DNA from: Poronia punctata
Taxonomy: Eukaryota; Ascomycota; Sordariomycetes; Xylariales; Xylariaceae
Direction: 5' to 3'
DNA: 64,000 nt
Assembly: GCA_022579005.1 (NCBI GenBank)
Contig: MU401571.1
Coordinates: 1-64,000, forward strand
This document shows, in pieces, positions 1-11,710 of the stretch; positions within the stretch are counted from its first letter, which is position 1, and each line of letters begins with the position of its first letter. The translations under genes and the position numbers were made by a program. The notes beneath the pieces are model-generated. The model did not search any database, was not told where the DNA came from, and worked only from the letters and a program-made list of their open reading frames with translations.

Positions 1-213
1 ACTTAAAATTATTATATTTATAAACTTTAAAAGTAAGCTTATAATAATACTAATATATAATATTATAGCTATAAGCTTAAAATTAGCTTATTTAAGCATT
101 TTAAAGCTAATTTAAATAAGTATAACTTATATACTAAGTATTATAAAGTTAATAATAAAAGTTAAATAGTATAAAGTAACGCTTTAAAACTTTAAAATTT
201 AAACGTTATTAAA
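1..213. repeat. AT-rich RIP-like sequence left of the retrotransposon
   Basis: This stretch is very AT-rich with stop codons in all frames and no recognisable coding motif. Its texture matches 7385-10447, so both are probably parts of one older repeat interrupted by the LTR element at 219-7379. The family cannot be identified from what remains. Confidence 0.6.
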
Positions 214-218
214 CTAGT
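214..218. repeat. Target-site duplication, left copy (CTAGT)
   Basis: The five bases CTAGT directly precede the TG that opens the left LTR. The same five bases directly follow the CA that ends the right LTR. Five-base duplications are usual for Ty3/gypsy-type integration. Confidence 0.85.
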
Positions 219-507
219 TGTAATAGGTTAATAAATGTAGCTACTAGTATAGAGACTAATATACCTTTAAATTTAAGATTTAATTTAAACGTAAAAAAGA
301 AAAAACTAAAATATATAGCTTAGTATTGTTTATACTTATTTATGTTTTCTTTATTTTAAGTATTTACTATAGCTTTTGCTATAAGAATACTTTTATTTGC
401 AACTTTAATTTAGTAGCTTATTTTATTGTTTAAAGCCTTAATAAAAAAGTAGTAACAAGACCTTTATTTATATAGCTTTGCAACTTTTATACCCTTTTAC
501 TATTATA
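219..507 (-). repeat. Left LTR (3' LTR of the minus-strand element)
   Basis: The LTR begins TG and ends TA at 506-507, where the right copy ends CA. It aligns with 7091-7379 over 289 bases with no indel. About 30 positions differ and every one is a C/T or G/A transition. The terminal CA to TA change is itself a RIP-type change. Confidence 0.9.
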
Positions 508-508
508 A

Positions 509-518
509 TCCCTTTTTT
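509..518 (-). promoter_or_regulatory. Candidate polypurine tract of the retrotransposon
   Basis: Read on the minus strand, a run of six A, three G and an A lies one base from the 3' LTR at 219-507. This is where the plus-strand primer of an LTR retrotransposon is expected. It supports the minus-strand orientation inferred from RT and IN. Confidence 0.5.
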
Positions 519-819
519 ATAAAAAAGCAAACTTGTTTTAAGTTATATAAGTAATAAAAAGAAAAAAAAAACCTTTTAGTTTAGTTATAAACTAAATAAG
601 TAGTTTTTAAAACTAATACTTTTAAGTAAAGCAAGGTTGCTTTTAGTATGCGTAGTAGCTTAAAGTAATAAAGGCCTTAAATTTTTAGTTCTTTATTGCT
701 ATGCTATAGTTAGTTTTAAAAAGTAAGCGCTAATTTTTTTTTATATTAGTTATATTAGCTTTTAGCTAATTTATAAGTCTTTTAAATACTTTTAATTATA
801 AAGGTAGCCTTATTAAAAT

Positions 820-866
820 CTAAATATTTATATTTATTAAATATTTAGTTTTTTGTTTTTTTTTTA
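820..866. repeat. Short palindromic repeat, copy 1
   Basis: An 11-base arm at 820-830 pairs with its reverse complement at 838-848 around a 7-base spacer, followed by a T-rich tail. Nearly the same sequence recurs at 4231-4276 inside the same retrotransposon, and half of it recurs near 6950. It may be an internal repeat of the element or a small nested insertion. Confidence 0.5.
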
Positions 867-2008
867 GCTTTTTTTTATTTATAACGTTTTATTTAGTTAT
901 TACCTTATAAAAGTAGTTTATTATTGTTAAAATAAAGTTTAATAAAATTTTCTTTTTTAGTAGCGTATAGCTACTTAGTTAGTTATTTTAAAAGTTTTAG
1001 TTTTTTTAAATATACTTTATAATACTAATATAATTTAAAAAAAGTATATTTTAAATTAAAAGCAAAGTACTAAGTATTATTTAGATTTTAACTTTTTTAT
1101 AATACTTAGTAGTATAGTTTTTTATATTAAATATAAAAACTAAAAACTTTTTTAATTTCTTATTTTTTATTGCTAGTTTTTTAGTTAATTTTTTTAAGTA
1201 GTTTAAGTAGTGCTTAACTTAGTAATAAGTTATTAAAGTACTTATAAAGTTAATTAGTATAAAATTATTAGTTGCCTTATTAATTAAATAGCAAATCTAA
1301 GTAATAAGTGTTTTTAAATTTAGCTTTTAAAATATAGTAGTGCTAATAAGTTATAAAAAAGTTTAACTTATTACTAAGTTAATTTGTTTGTATTTTTATT
1401 TTTTAAATAATATATATTAAATTACTTACTTTAAAGTTAGGTTTTTTTTAATATTTGTTAGCTTATATAGCTATTTGTTTTTAAGTTTTTATTACTGCTT
1501 GCTTTATAATAATAATATATTTTTAAACTTTTAAAGCAAAATCTTAAGCTTTTTAATATATTAGTTATTTAGTTAGTATTAAACTACTAAAATTTTTAGT
1601 TTTAGATTTTTAGTTATAACTTATTTTTATTAGTTTTTTTATAATAACTTTTTAAAAAAATAGTTTTTTTAAAAATTTATATAAGATAAAGGCTTAGACT
1701 GCGTTTATAGCTAGTAAACTTTAAAACTAATTATTTTAAAAATAGCTAATATATAGTTAAAGTTATTGCTTTAAGTACTAGTTTATAATTTTAGCTTAAC
1801 TAGTAGTTTATTTATACTTTATAGCAGCAAAGTTAAGTTTAATACTATAAATATAAGCTAACTTGTTTATAAAATTAAAAATAAATTAAAAACTTTAGTT
1901 ACTAGTAAAACTTTTTAGCTATTTAAAAACCTAATAAGGTTTTTTATAATATATTTAAGCTGTATTTTTAGCTGTTACTATATTTTTATAAGCAATTATT
2001 TATAATAG

Positions 2009-3436
2009 TTTAAAAAAGCTGTTAATAATTACTAATACGTTATTATAACTATGCTTATTATAAAAAAAGCTTTTAAAGTTTAAAACTAAATATTGCTAAA
2101 AATATTTTAGTACTAAAAAAAAAGTTAACTTTTTTAGTGCTTTATTTCTAGGCGCTTTAAAAGCTTTATATAAGCAGTTAGCAACATATTTATTTATATT
2201 TTTATATAAACTAGCTTACTAGTATTATTAAAATATTAGTTTATAAGTTTTTTTATAGCTTAAATATATAGTAGTAATAAAAATGTAAGCTTTGTAAATA
2301 ATTTTTATTTTTAAGTTTGCTATATTAAGTACTACTAACTATTTTTTATAAAGCAACAATTTTTTTATTATTAACTAATTTAAGTTTTTAGCTTAAGCTT
2401 AATCTTATAATTTTTAAAAATTAAAGTATTTTTTATTAGCTTGCAAAATAGCATTAATTAATATATAACCTAATAAATTAAGTACTTTTTAATTTTTTAT
2501 AACGTAAATTTTAGTTTTTTAAATAGCTAGTTAAAATAAGGCTATAGTTTTTTATTTATTTTTTTTTTTTTATTAAATTTTTAAATTTTTTTAAGGTTAT
2601 AATAAAATATTAGTTAAAGTATTTTTTATTTTTAAATAATAAGTAATAATAAAGTTATATTAAAATATTAACTTAGCTTATTTAGCTTATTTTAAGTTAA
2701 GTACTTTTTTAACTATAAAGTACTTAAGTGCTAAATAATCTATTAAAATTATAAAAAGCTTTTAGTTTTGCAATTTAACTAGTTTTGCTTTTTAATAAAA
2801 TAAACTTTTAATAACTATAAGCATTTTTTTATTATAAATCTTATAATTTAATTTAGCTTTATATAAAGTTTTTAAATAAAAAGCTACTAGTTTTTAGTTG
2901 TTGTTTATAAAATTTTTTTAAAATAATACTTTAGCTGCTACTTTATTAAATGTATTAGTTTTTATAAAGGTTTTAGCTTTAAAAAAAAAGTGTTAAAAAA
3001 TAAGTGCTTTTATTAAGGTTTTTTTTAATTAGTTAAAAGCTTTTTAGCATTTTTTAGTTTATTATAGTATTAAGGTTGTAATTATTAAGTTATTTAAAAG
3101 CTTTGCTATTTTTTTATATTTATAAATAAATTAGTAATAAAAGTTGCAAAAGTTAAAAAATAACTATATTTTTTTTAAGCTAGCTTTTTTTTTTTTGTTA
3201 TAAAAAAAGTTTTAATTTTAAATTACTTTTACTTTGCCTAGATTTACTTTTACGCTATTAGTGCTAATAATAAATCTTAAAAACTTAGTTTTAATAACGT
3301 AAAACTTATATTTTTTAATATTAGCTTATAGTCTTGCTTTTTTTAGTTAGTTAAAAACTTAAAATATATAATGCTTATATTTTAGTTTTATATTTAAATA
3401 TATAAAAATATTATTAATATAAGCAGTGTAAAATAT
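2009..3436 (-). pseudogene. Degraded pol remnant (reverse transcriptase to integrase)
   Basis: On the minus strand, 3401-3436 reads IFYTAYINNIFI. This matches the gypsy RT core in which two aspartates sit where the two asparagines (codons at 3410-3415) now stand. Near 2018-2038 the strand reads VLVIINS, like the first catalytic Asp region of a gypsy integrase, again with Asn (2021-2023) for Asp. GAY to AAY is the G-to-A change expected of RIP. The two motifs share a frame and lie about 463 codons apart, a plausible RT-to-IN spacing. Many stop codons lie between, so the gene is dead. The match is by eye and short. Confidence 0.65.
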
Positions 3437-4230
3437 ATTAAAATACTTTTAAAGTATATTATTAATAAACTGCTAAAAAGTAGCTAGTTTATTTATTAAA
3501 CTAAAAAAAAGCACTTTAAATTTATATGTTTTATACTTTATTTAAAAAGCTATTAAGTTTTTATTTCTTTTAACTATTTTAATATAATAAAAAGCTTGTT
3601 AAATATTAATTTTTATAAACTATTTTACTTTAGTAAGTTAAGCTAGTATTTTGTTAATTAGTAGTAAAAAGTAGTAGTTTTTTTGTGTTATAGTATTTAG
3701 CTTTTAGTAGTTAATATAAAAATAAAGCAATTTGTTTTTTTTTTAAGCAAACAATATTAGTACTGCTTAAAAAACTAAAATAAGTTTTATAAAGCTTTTT
3801 TTTAGGTTATTTTAAATATATTTTTAATAAGTCTTTATTTTTTTTAGCGTTATTTTATATAAAAGGCTATATTTTAAAAATTTAAGATTTTTTATTAAAG
3901 TAATATAATAGTTTACTTTTTTTTAATAAGGTAGCATTTTATTAAAGCTTGCTTTGTTAAATATATTAAAGTGTTTATAGTGTTATTTTAGTACTATTTG
4001 CTTAATTTAGTTTTATAGTTTTTTATTATTAGCAGGCAGCATTTTTTTTTACTTATATTTAATAATTTAATTTATTTTTTTTAAGCTAGTAATACTAGCT
4101 TTTATATTATTTTACTTAATAAATATAGTAAAAGCTTTAGCTGTTAACGTTAATATTTATATTAGTTAGTATTTATACTATTTAATATAATTATGCTTTA
4201 ACTTATAAGGTTTTTAGGTGTTATTAGAAA

Positions 4231-4276
4231 CTAAATATTTATGTTTATTAAATATTTAGTTTTTTGTTTTTTTTTA
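4231..4276. repeat. Short palindromic repeat, copy 2
   Basis: This is nearly identical to 820-866: the same inverted arms with one A/G change in the spacer and the same T-rich tail. It lies inside the LTR retrotransposon. Confidence 0.5.
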
Positions 4277-7090
4277 AGGTTTTAAATTAAGCTTAAGGAA
4301 AATGTTATAGTTTTTTTTGTTAAAAATTTGCTTTATTTAATTATAACTTTGCTAGATTTAATTAGCGCTTAAGTTTTTTTTTTAAGCTTATAAAGGTTTT
4401 AAAATTATAATTAGTTTAGCTAGCTTATTTTGTTTTTTAACTTTAAAATTAGCTAGTTTAGCTAGTATATTTTCTAACTTTTAAATTTGTTATTAAATTT
4501 AAGTAATAACTTTATTTAGTTTAGCTATGTGTTTATTTTATTATTGCTTATTTTTTATATTTATTAACTTTTTTTTTTTATAATATTTTTAGTAGTAAAA
4601 AAATTTTAAATTAAGTTTTTAGCTTTATTTATAAAAATCTTAGGAAATTAGTAGTTTAGTTTTTATTTAGTTAAAAAAAATATTTAGCGTTGTTTTAAGT
4701 TTATAAAAACGTTATAATAATAAAAAAATTTCTTTTTAATAATTATATTATATTTTATGTTAATAATTAAAAAAAAAATATTTTTAATAATATGCTTTTA
4801 TATACGTAAATAGGCCTAAAAGCCTTAATTTATAGCTTATACTGCCTTTTTATTATATTTAACAACTTTTGTAAATTTAAAGCTTTAGATTTTATTTAAG
4901 TTTAAGTGCTTTAGCACTTTTGTTATAAAATTTATATTTAATAGCAAGTATATGTTTGCTTTTGTATTTATAAAAGCTTTAGTAGTTAAAGTATATTTAT
5001 TATTTATTAATATATAGTTAATAGTTAAAAGACTTTTTTTAAAAAAGGTTTTTAAAAAGTTAAAAAAAAATGTTTTAATAAGTATTTATATTTAAAGCTA
5101 ATATAATAAGTAGCTTAAAATAGGAAGCTAGTTTTTTTAAGCTTAGTTTTTTGCTTTTTTAAGTATAAAAATGTTTTTTATTGCTTTTATTATAATAAAA
5201 TTAACGTAAATAAAGTTTAATTAATTAAAGTAAAACTTTTTTAAACAATTGTTGCTTTAATAACTTTAAGTATAGTAAGTAAAATATTGTCTTTTAAATA
5301 TTAATAGCTTTGCTTGCTTAAAAAAGGGTTTAGCGTAAATTTTAACATTTTTAGCTTTTGTTTTTAAATAAAAAATCTTATAGTGTTTATTTTTTATACT
5401 TTATTTAGCAAATTAGGTTAAAGTAAGCTATAAAGTAGTTAGTTAACTAGTTTTTGCCTTTTTCTTTAGTATTAACTTTAAAGTTAAAAGATGCTTTAAT
5501 TTTTTTTTTTTTTTATTTAAAAAGTTTTTATATTATTAATAGTTAAATATTTAAGTATATTTGCAGTACTTAAAAAAGGTTACTAAAAGGTTTACTTTTT
5601 TTAGTAAGTAAAGTATATTTAGTTAGTTTAGTAGCTTGTTATATATGTTATTTTTAAACTTAAATAGTAAAATGTAAGCTTAACTAGCTTATTTAGTAAA
5701 TTTAATTTTAAAGTTGCTAAATTTATTATTATTGCTTATATAAAAGTTTTAATATTTAATTTAAGCTATTTTGTACTTATTTAAGTTATAGTACTGTTAA
5801 TATAAGTAGTATAGTATTTTTTTTAACGTTTTTAAAAGTAGCTTTTAACTATTTTTTGCTATAATAAATAATATTAATTTTTTAGCTGCTAACCTGCTTA
5901 TATAACTAGTAATATAAGTAACTTTGTTATAGTTGTTAATAAAGTAATTTAAATTAAGCTATAACTTTTTTTTTAAAAGCATATATTAATATTTAAAGCA
6001 AACCTTTGCTTTGTTTTTAGCTTTGTTATTAGTAAAAATAAGTAGGAAATTTATTTTAGCAAATTGCTTAATATTGTTTAATAACTTAAAAGCTAAAGTG
6101 CTTTGTTAGCTTTTTTAAGTTAAATTAGTTATAGTAGCTGCTATTAAAACAATTTGTTTTTTTAGCGTATTATTTATTTTTTTTAATTTTTATACTTTGT
6201 TTTCTTAAGCACTAGTAGCATTAAAGTTTATAGTTTTTTTTACGTTTGTTAAACTAGTTTTATTTTAGGTTGCGGTTTTTAGTTTAATAGCTTATGCTTA
6301 TAAGATTTAAGCGTTTTAATTTATTATTTTTAGCATATAATGTTGTTTTTTAATAATTTTAAAATATGCAATACTTATTAATAATTAATGCTTAAATTTT
6401 TAAAATATAGCTGCAAAGTGCTTTGTTGCTAATTAACTAAACTTTTTTTTAGTTAGCAAACTGTTAAATAAATTAAAAGCATTTTGTTTATTTAAGGTAA
6501 CAGCTTAAAAAAAGATAACTAAGGCTTTTTTAGCATTTAAAAAATATATTATATTAGTTTTTACTTAGATTTAAAGATTAGCTTTAATTTTAAGCATTAT
6601 TAATTAGTATTAGTTTTGTTTTTAAATTTTATTTTTAGCAACATTAAATAAAAAAAATTTTAAGGTAGTAAGTAGTAAGTTAATATTAAGTTTTTTTTTT
6701 TTAACCTTATTGTTTTAACTTTTTATAAAAAAGAGCTTTAGGTTTTATAATAACTAGCTAAATTTTGCAAACTACTGCTGCACTATACTATTATATTTTA
6801 GTTTTCCTTTTTTTAGTTAAAAGTAGTATATAGTACTTAGGTTAAATTAAACTTAGCAATAAGCTTTAGCTACTATATAGTTAGTATTTAAAAGGCAAAC
6901 TTTTTTTAGCATATTGTTAATAGGAGTTTTTTATTTAGTAGGTTATAAGAAACTAAATATTTAATAAATTAAGTTTAATTAATTTAATATATTAGGTTTA
7001 TTTAGTTTAACGTATTAAATAGGTAAGGTATTGTATTTTTTAAAAAGATAATTAAAGTCTTTTTAAATAGTAATAGAGCAATGTTTAAAT

Positions 7091-7379
7091 TGTAATAAGT
7101 TAATAAATATAGCTACTAGTATAAAGACTAATATACTTTTAAATTTAGGATTTAATTTAAATGTAAAGAAAAAAAAACTAAAATATATAGCTTAGTATTG
7201 TTTATACCTATTTATATTTTCTTTATTTTAGGTATTTACTATAGCTTTTGCTATAAGAATACTTTTATTTGCAACCTTAATTTAGTAGCTTATTTTGTTG
7301 CTTAAAGCTTTAACGGGAAGGTAGTAATAAGACCTTTATTTACATAGCTTTACAACCCCTATACCCCTTTATTGTTACA
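7091..7379 (-). repeat. Right LTR (5' LTR of the minus-strand element)
   Basis: This LTR opens with TG and closes with CA. It keeps more C and G than its partner, for example a CGGG run near 7313-7316 and C runs near 7356-7367 that are A or T in the left copy. It is therefore closer to the original sequence in those places. Confidence 0.9.
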
Positions 7380-7384
7380 CTAGT
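7380..7384. repeat. Target-site duplication, right copy (CTAGT)
   Basis: CTAGT directly follows the terminal CA of the right LTR and matches 214-218 exactly. Confidence 0.85.
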
Positions 7385-10300
7385 ATATAAAAAAATTTTT
7401 AAGCTTATTTAATTTTAAAAAATAATATATAAACGTTATAGCTAAAATTAAATATTATATTAATATTAGTAATAATATACTTATTAAATTATTATTATAA
7501 AAGTATAGCTTATTATAAAAACGTACGCTTTATAATTTTATTAAAGCTTACTTTAGTATTTATATTTAAAAAAGCAAAAGTTTATAAAGATTATTAGCGC
7601 TTTTAACTTTAAAAAAAGCTTTAAAAGCTATTATGCTAAATAAAAACTTTTTTAAATATAATAAAAAGGTTATATAGCATATATATTGCAATTTTTAAAA
7701 GGTTAATAAATAAATTAAAAAGCATGCATACTTGCTTTTAAATATATAAAATAAGGTTTAATATACTACTAACTATTAATAATATATTTTTATTAACTTA
7801 AAAAATAGCTTTTAATATATTAAAGTTTATAAAAAAAACTATAAAAAAATTATATTTATAATATTTTTTAGTATTTATAAGTAACTTATTATGCTATTTA
7901 AGCTATATAATATATTTATAACGTTTTAAGTATTAATTTAAAAAATACTTAAAAAGTATTATAAGTAGTTTACTAGCTTTTTAAATAATATTTATATTTA
8001 AGAAAATTTAATTAAATAACTTTATAAACGCTACTATAAAATATTTACTTACTTTATAAAATATAAAATAATAATTAATATATAAAAGTGCTTTATATTT
8101 ATTTATAAAAGCATTTTTTTAAGCTTTTATATATTTACTAATAAAATTAAAGCTAATTTAGCTAAAGTATTTATAGTGCTTAAATATTTAATATTATAAA
8201 CTATAATTAAAATTTAAGTGTTTATAAATGCTATAAAATACTTTAAGCACTTTATATATTATTTTATATATTATTTAGCACTTTTAATTGCTTTTTTAAG
8301 CAGCTTAAAAAATATATTAGTAATACTATTATTAAAAGTATAAAAAGCATAATATAAAATTTATATAGCTATTATTATAATGCTTATAGTTTAAAGTTTT
8401 AATTAGCAACTTTTATTTATTATTAATTTTAATTTAAGTAGCTTATATATTAAAGCTTGCTTAATATAGCTTTATTTATATAATATAAAATTATTATTAT
8501 ATTTTATAGCTTATTACTTTAAAAAGCTTATAAAAACGCAGTTTTAATACTTTATATAAAAATATAAACTTTTTACTATTATGCTTAGCTTATAATATTA
8601 GCGTTACTAAGTTAAAAGTAATAATATAATAGTTTAAATAAACTATTAATTATTAATGCTTATTTAAATAAAAGTAAAGCAACTTATATAAATAGTTTAA
8701 TTTTTTAATATTATAAAATATTATAAAGTTTAAATAGTATATAAGCTAAGTAAAGTAAATATATTAGCTAACTAATTATTAAAGCTTAAAAAAGCTATAG
8801 CTAATAATAAAGTAGCACTAAAAGTAATGTTGCTATAATAATTTAATAAACTTAATTTATAAACTATTTTTAAATATATTTAGCATAGCTTAAATTTGCT
8901 TAAAAATATTAACTTTAAATAAAGCTATAAGTACTTTATAATATATAAAAAACGCTTTTATAAAGTAAAGCACTTTTAACGCGTTTTTAGTAAGCTTTTA
9001 TATGCTATAAGCACTATAAGCTAAGCAATATTACTATTTAAAGTATTTAAATTTAAAAATTTAATATAAAAAAGTTATAAATTATATAAGTATTTTAGCT
9101 ACTTAAGTATTAGCGTTTTAACTTATAAAATAAGTAAAGCTTTTTAGTATTTTAAAATAGTTTTTATTATATAGTAAGTTATAATAAAATATACTTTATG
9201 CTAATTTATAAAGCTATTAATAATTTAACTACTTAATTTTTAGTTAATTATTTTATTAGCGCTGCTTATAAAGTAAATAATAAACTATATATATATAAGT
9301 AATTAAAATGTGCTTATTTATATTAAATATATTATATAATAAATAAAAGCAAAAATTATACTAAGTATAAAATTTATTAATACTAAGCTTTTAGTAATAA
9401 AAATAAGCTATACTTTTAAATTTTTTAAAAAATAAATTTATAATAATAGCGCTAGCTTTATAAGTATAAAATTAATAAAATAGTATAAATTTAATAAATT
9501 TATTTTTAAGCTTATAACGCTATTATATTTATAAAGCAATAATAAAATTAAAAAAGTTAATAAAGACTTTAAAAAAATTATGCTTTATAAAGCTATAATA
9601 AACTAATATTATAACTTACTTGCTTTATTTATTTTTATAATATAAATATATAATTAAATACTTAAGCTTAGTAGCTATAATAGTTATTTTTTTTTATTTA
9701 GTACTAAGCTACTTTAAAATATAAACGCTATAAAATATGCTAAATATACTTATAAGCTAACTAAAAAAAAAAGCAAAAAGCATAAAAAAAGCTAGCGCTT
9801 TATTATAAAGTATTAATAACATACTAACAATATAATAATATAATAGCGTTTTAAAATTAAATTTAAGCTTACTTATAAAAAAAAAAGTTTAATTTATACT
9901 TATAGCACTAAAAATTAAATATTATAAGTATAGTAATAAGTATATAAAGCTAAACTTTTTTATAATAGCTTTTAAGCAATTATTAATTACTATTTAAGCA
10001 ATATATACTAACTTTAAAGCTTAAAAAGTATAGTATTAATAAATAAATATAATAATATTAACTTATTTTTAGCATACTTAAAAAATAGCTACTTTATAAA
10101 AAGCTTATAATATATAAGCAAAATAATGCTATAATAAAATAAAAAAAAACTATTAATACTAGCTAAAATTAATTAAAGTAGTTAAAGTAGCAATAAAATT
10201 TATAATAATAGCAAAAAGTATAAAAGCGTAATTAAAAACAATTATGCTAGTAAAAAAAGTAATATAAATTTACTAGTTATAAAAATAAGTAAACTATATA

Positions 10301-10447
10301 AAATAAAAGTACTAATATATAAAAAATAATATAAAATAATTAAAAATAAGTACTAAATATAATATTTACTTATATTTTATATATTTTAAACTTTTAAATA
10401 CTTTTTTTTTATTTTACTTTATATATAATATATTAATAGGTTTTCTA
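7385..10447. repeat. Unclassified RIP-degraded repeat
   Basis: About 3 kb with the same AT-rich, stop-saturated composition as the LTR element, but without a second LTR pair or a legible RT motif. The left end reads CTAGTATA and the right end (10448-10456) carries its near inverse, TATACTAGT, so a DNA transposon with short terminal inverted repeats is possible. The inverted match is short, and part of it coincides with the LTR element's target duplication. I cannot name a superfamily. Confidence 0.55.
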
Positions 10448-11078
10448 TACTAGTTAATATAAGTTTACGTACTTTAATTAGTACGTTAAACTACGGTAGC
10501 ACCGTAGGACTAGAAACATACAAGTATAACCGTCTTTCCTACATTTTTATATTGTATTTAACAACTCAGACACTCGGAAACGGAATAATTTGAATGCCCT
10601 TGGATAGTAAGTTGTTTTTATGGATTGCTCGACCAACCTTTTATCACGCTGGCTGCCCCTTGAGCAACGAGTACCTACATTGCAAGATCATATGACGGGA
10701 CCTACCTACCTACTAATTACTTACCTAGCACCTCTATTATGCAAATATGCAAAATCTCCATGTATGTTAGCACCGTGTGAGTGACTAGGTAACCACACAG
10801 TACTTGCTTCCTTCTTGCTTTACGAGTAGGTAGCACGCCACCTGCAATCAATACCTAACCTCCAACACGGAATACCTACCGCTACGGAATAAACCAGAAC
10901 GCCCTTTTTATCAGGATACTTTTCAGTTTCAACATACCTAACCTTAACCTACCTTATTTATCATACAAAGAAACCCAGGCACCCAGGCCACCACTTCTAC
11001 CTCTACTCTAAAAGTAATCAGAAAGGAAAGAAAAGAAAAAAAAGAAGAAAGAGAAGGGAAGAAAAAAAAAAAAAAGCA
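10448..11078. other. Boundary of the AT-rich block and upstream region of the ATL gene
   Basis: Base composition changes abruptly here from AT-rich to ordinary. A perfect 7-base hairpin (10491-10497 with 10501-10507) and a looser one just before it lie at the boundary. The rest holds ACCTACC-type tetramer runs, one TACGAGTA octamer (10821), and a long A/G-only tract from about 11022 that ends just before the ATG at 11079 and may be part of the promoter or leader. No gene is seen. Confidence 0.6.
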
Positions 11079-11710
11079 ATGCCACGATCTGACGAAGCAG
11101 CATCATTCTACATCGCCGTATACCGCGCCGTACAAGAGATTCCCCCAGGCAAGGTCACTAGCTATGGACATATTGCGAAATTGATAGGGACTCGTATGTT
11201 TGTTCCCTGATTTCTCCTATCTATCTATCTACTATTGATTAAGAAATGACGGAAGAAACAAACTCACACCATATGTACGTGTAAGCACAACGACCTCGAC
11301 AAGTCGGTATCTGTCTGAAGCACCTGCCAGATGATCCCGGACAGAGACATCATTCGGGCAATGTTCCGTGGCAGCGTGTTATTAATGCCAAGGGCGTAAT
11401 ATCTCCACGGTAAGTGAGGAATAACACAAAAAAGAAAAAAAATTGGTAATGAAGGAAGAAGTCTGGTATTTTTCTAGCCTATCTCTATGTATGTATGTTA
11501 TGGGCCCTAATTTCAGTGGTTTACTACAGGTCTCAACCCTCAGGCGCACGCAATCAAGCTGCGGCCCTGAGAGCTGAAGGTGTTACGGTCTCTACGGATG
11601 CTTTGGGCGAACTAAGTGTCGACTTGGCCGAGTACGGATGGTTCCCTAGCATATTGCCATCTGAAGAAGCAGAAGAGCAAGATGCGGATTCAGGCGATTC
11701 GTCAACCTGA
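11079..11710 (+). CDS. Alkyltransferase-like (ATL) DNA repair protein
   Basis: Three exons, 11079-11193, 11286-11409 and 11530-11710, join in frame to a 139-residue protein. The DNA-binding domain of the O6-alkylguanine-DNA alkyltransferase family is clear: an N-terminal FYIAVYRAVQEIPPGKVTSYG segment, then the exon 1/2 junction reading TPQRPRQVGICLKHLP, then GNVPWQRVI, and a C-terminal VDLAEYGWFP. In true methyltransferases the active site is PCHR. Here the cysteine position is tryptophan (PWQR), the mark of ATL proteins, which bind O6-alkylguanine lesions without repairing them and pass them to nucleotide excision repair. Nuclear action is inferred. The length suits ATLs, which lack the N-terminal MGMT domain. 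Introns are 92 and 120 bp. The gene is convergent with 12124-13006. Only the final exon contains a long ORF, so the gene is easily missed. Confidence 0.9.

Larger units (their letters stand above)
219..7379 (-). mobile_element. Full-length, RIP-inactivated Ty3/gypsy-like LTR retrotransposon
   Basis: The element is 7,161 bp long. It has two 289-bp direct LTRs (219-507 and 7091-7379) and is flanked by a CTAGT duplication. On the minus strand I can read a degraded reverse-transcriptase core at 3401-3436, and an integrase-core-like motif at about 2009-2038 in the same reading frame. RT therefore comes before IN, the gypsy order. The 5' LTR is the right-hand one. A purine run next to the left LTR on the minus strand fits the polypurine tract. 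No frame is open: TAA and TAG are everywhere, while C and G are strongly depleted. This is what RIP does in Pezizomycotina. The family assignment is inferred from short motifs. Gag, protease and any chromodomain were not located. Confidence 0.88.
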
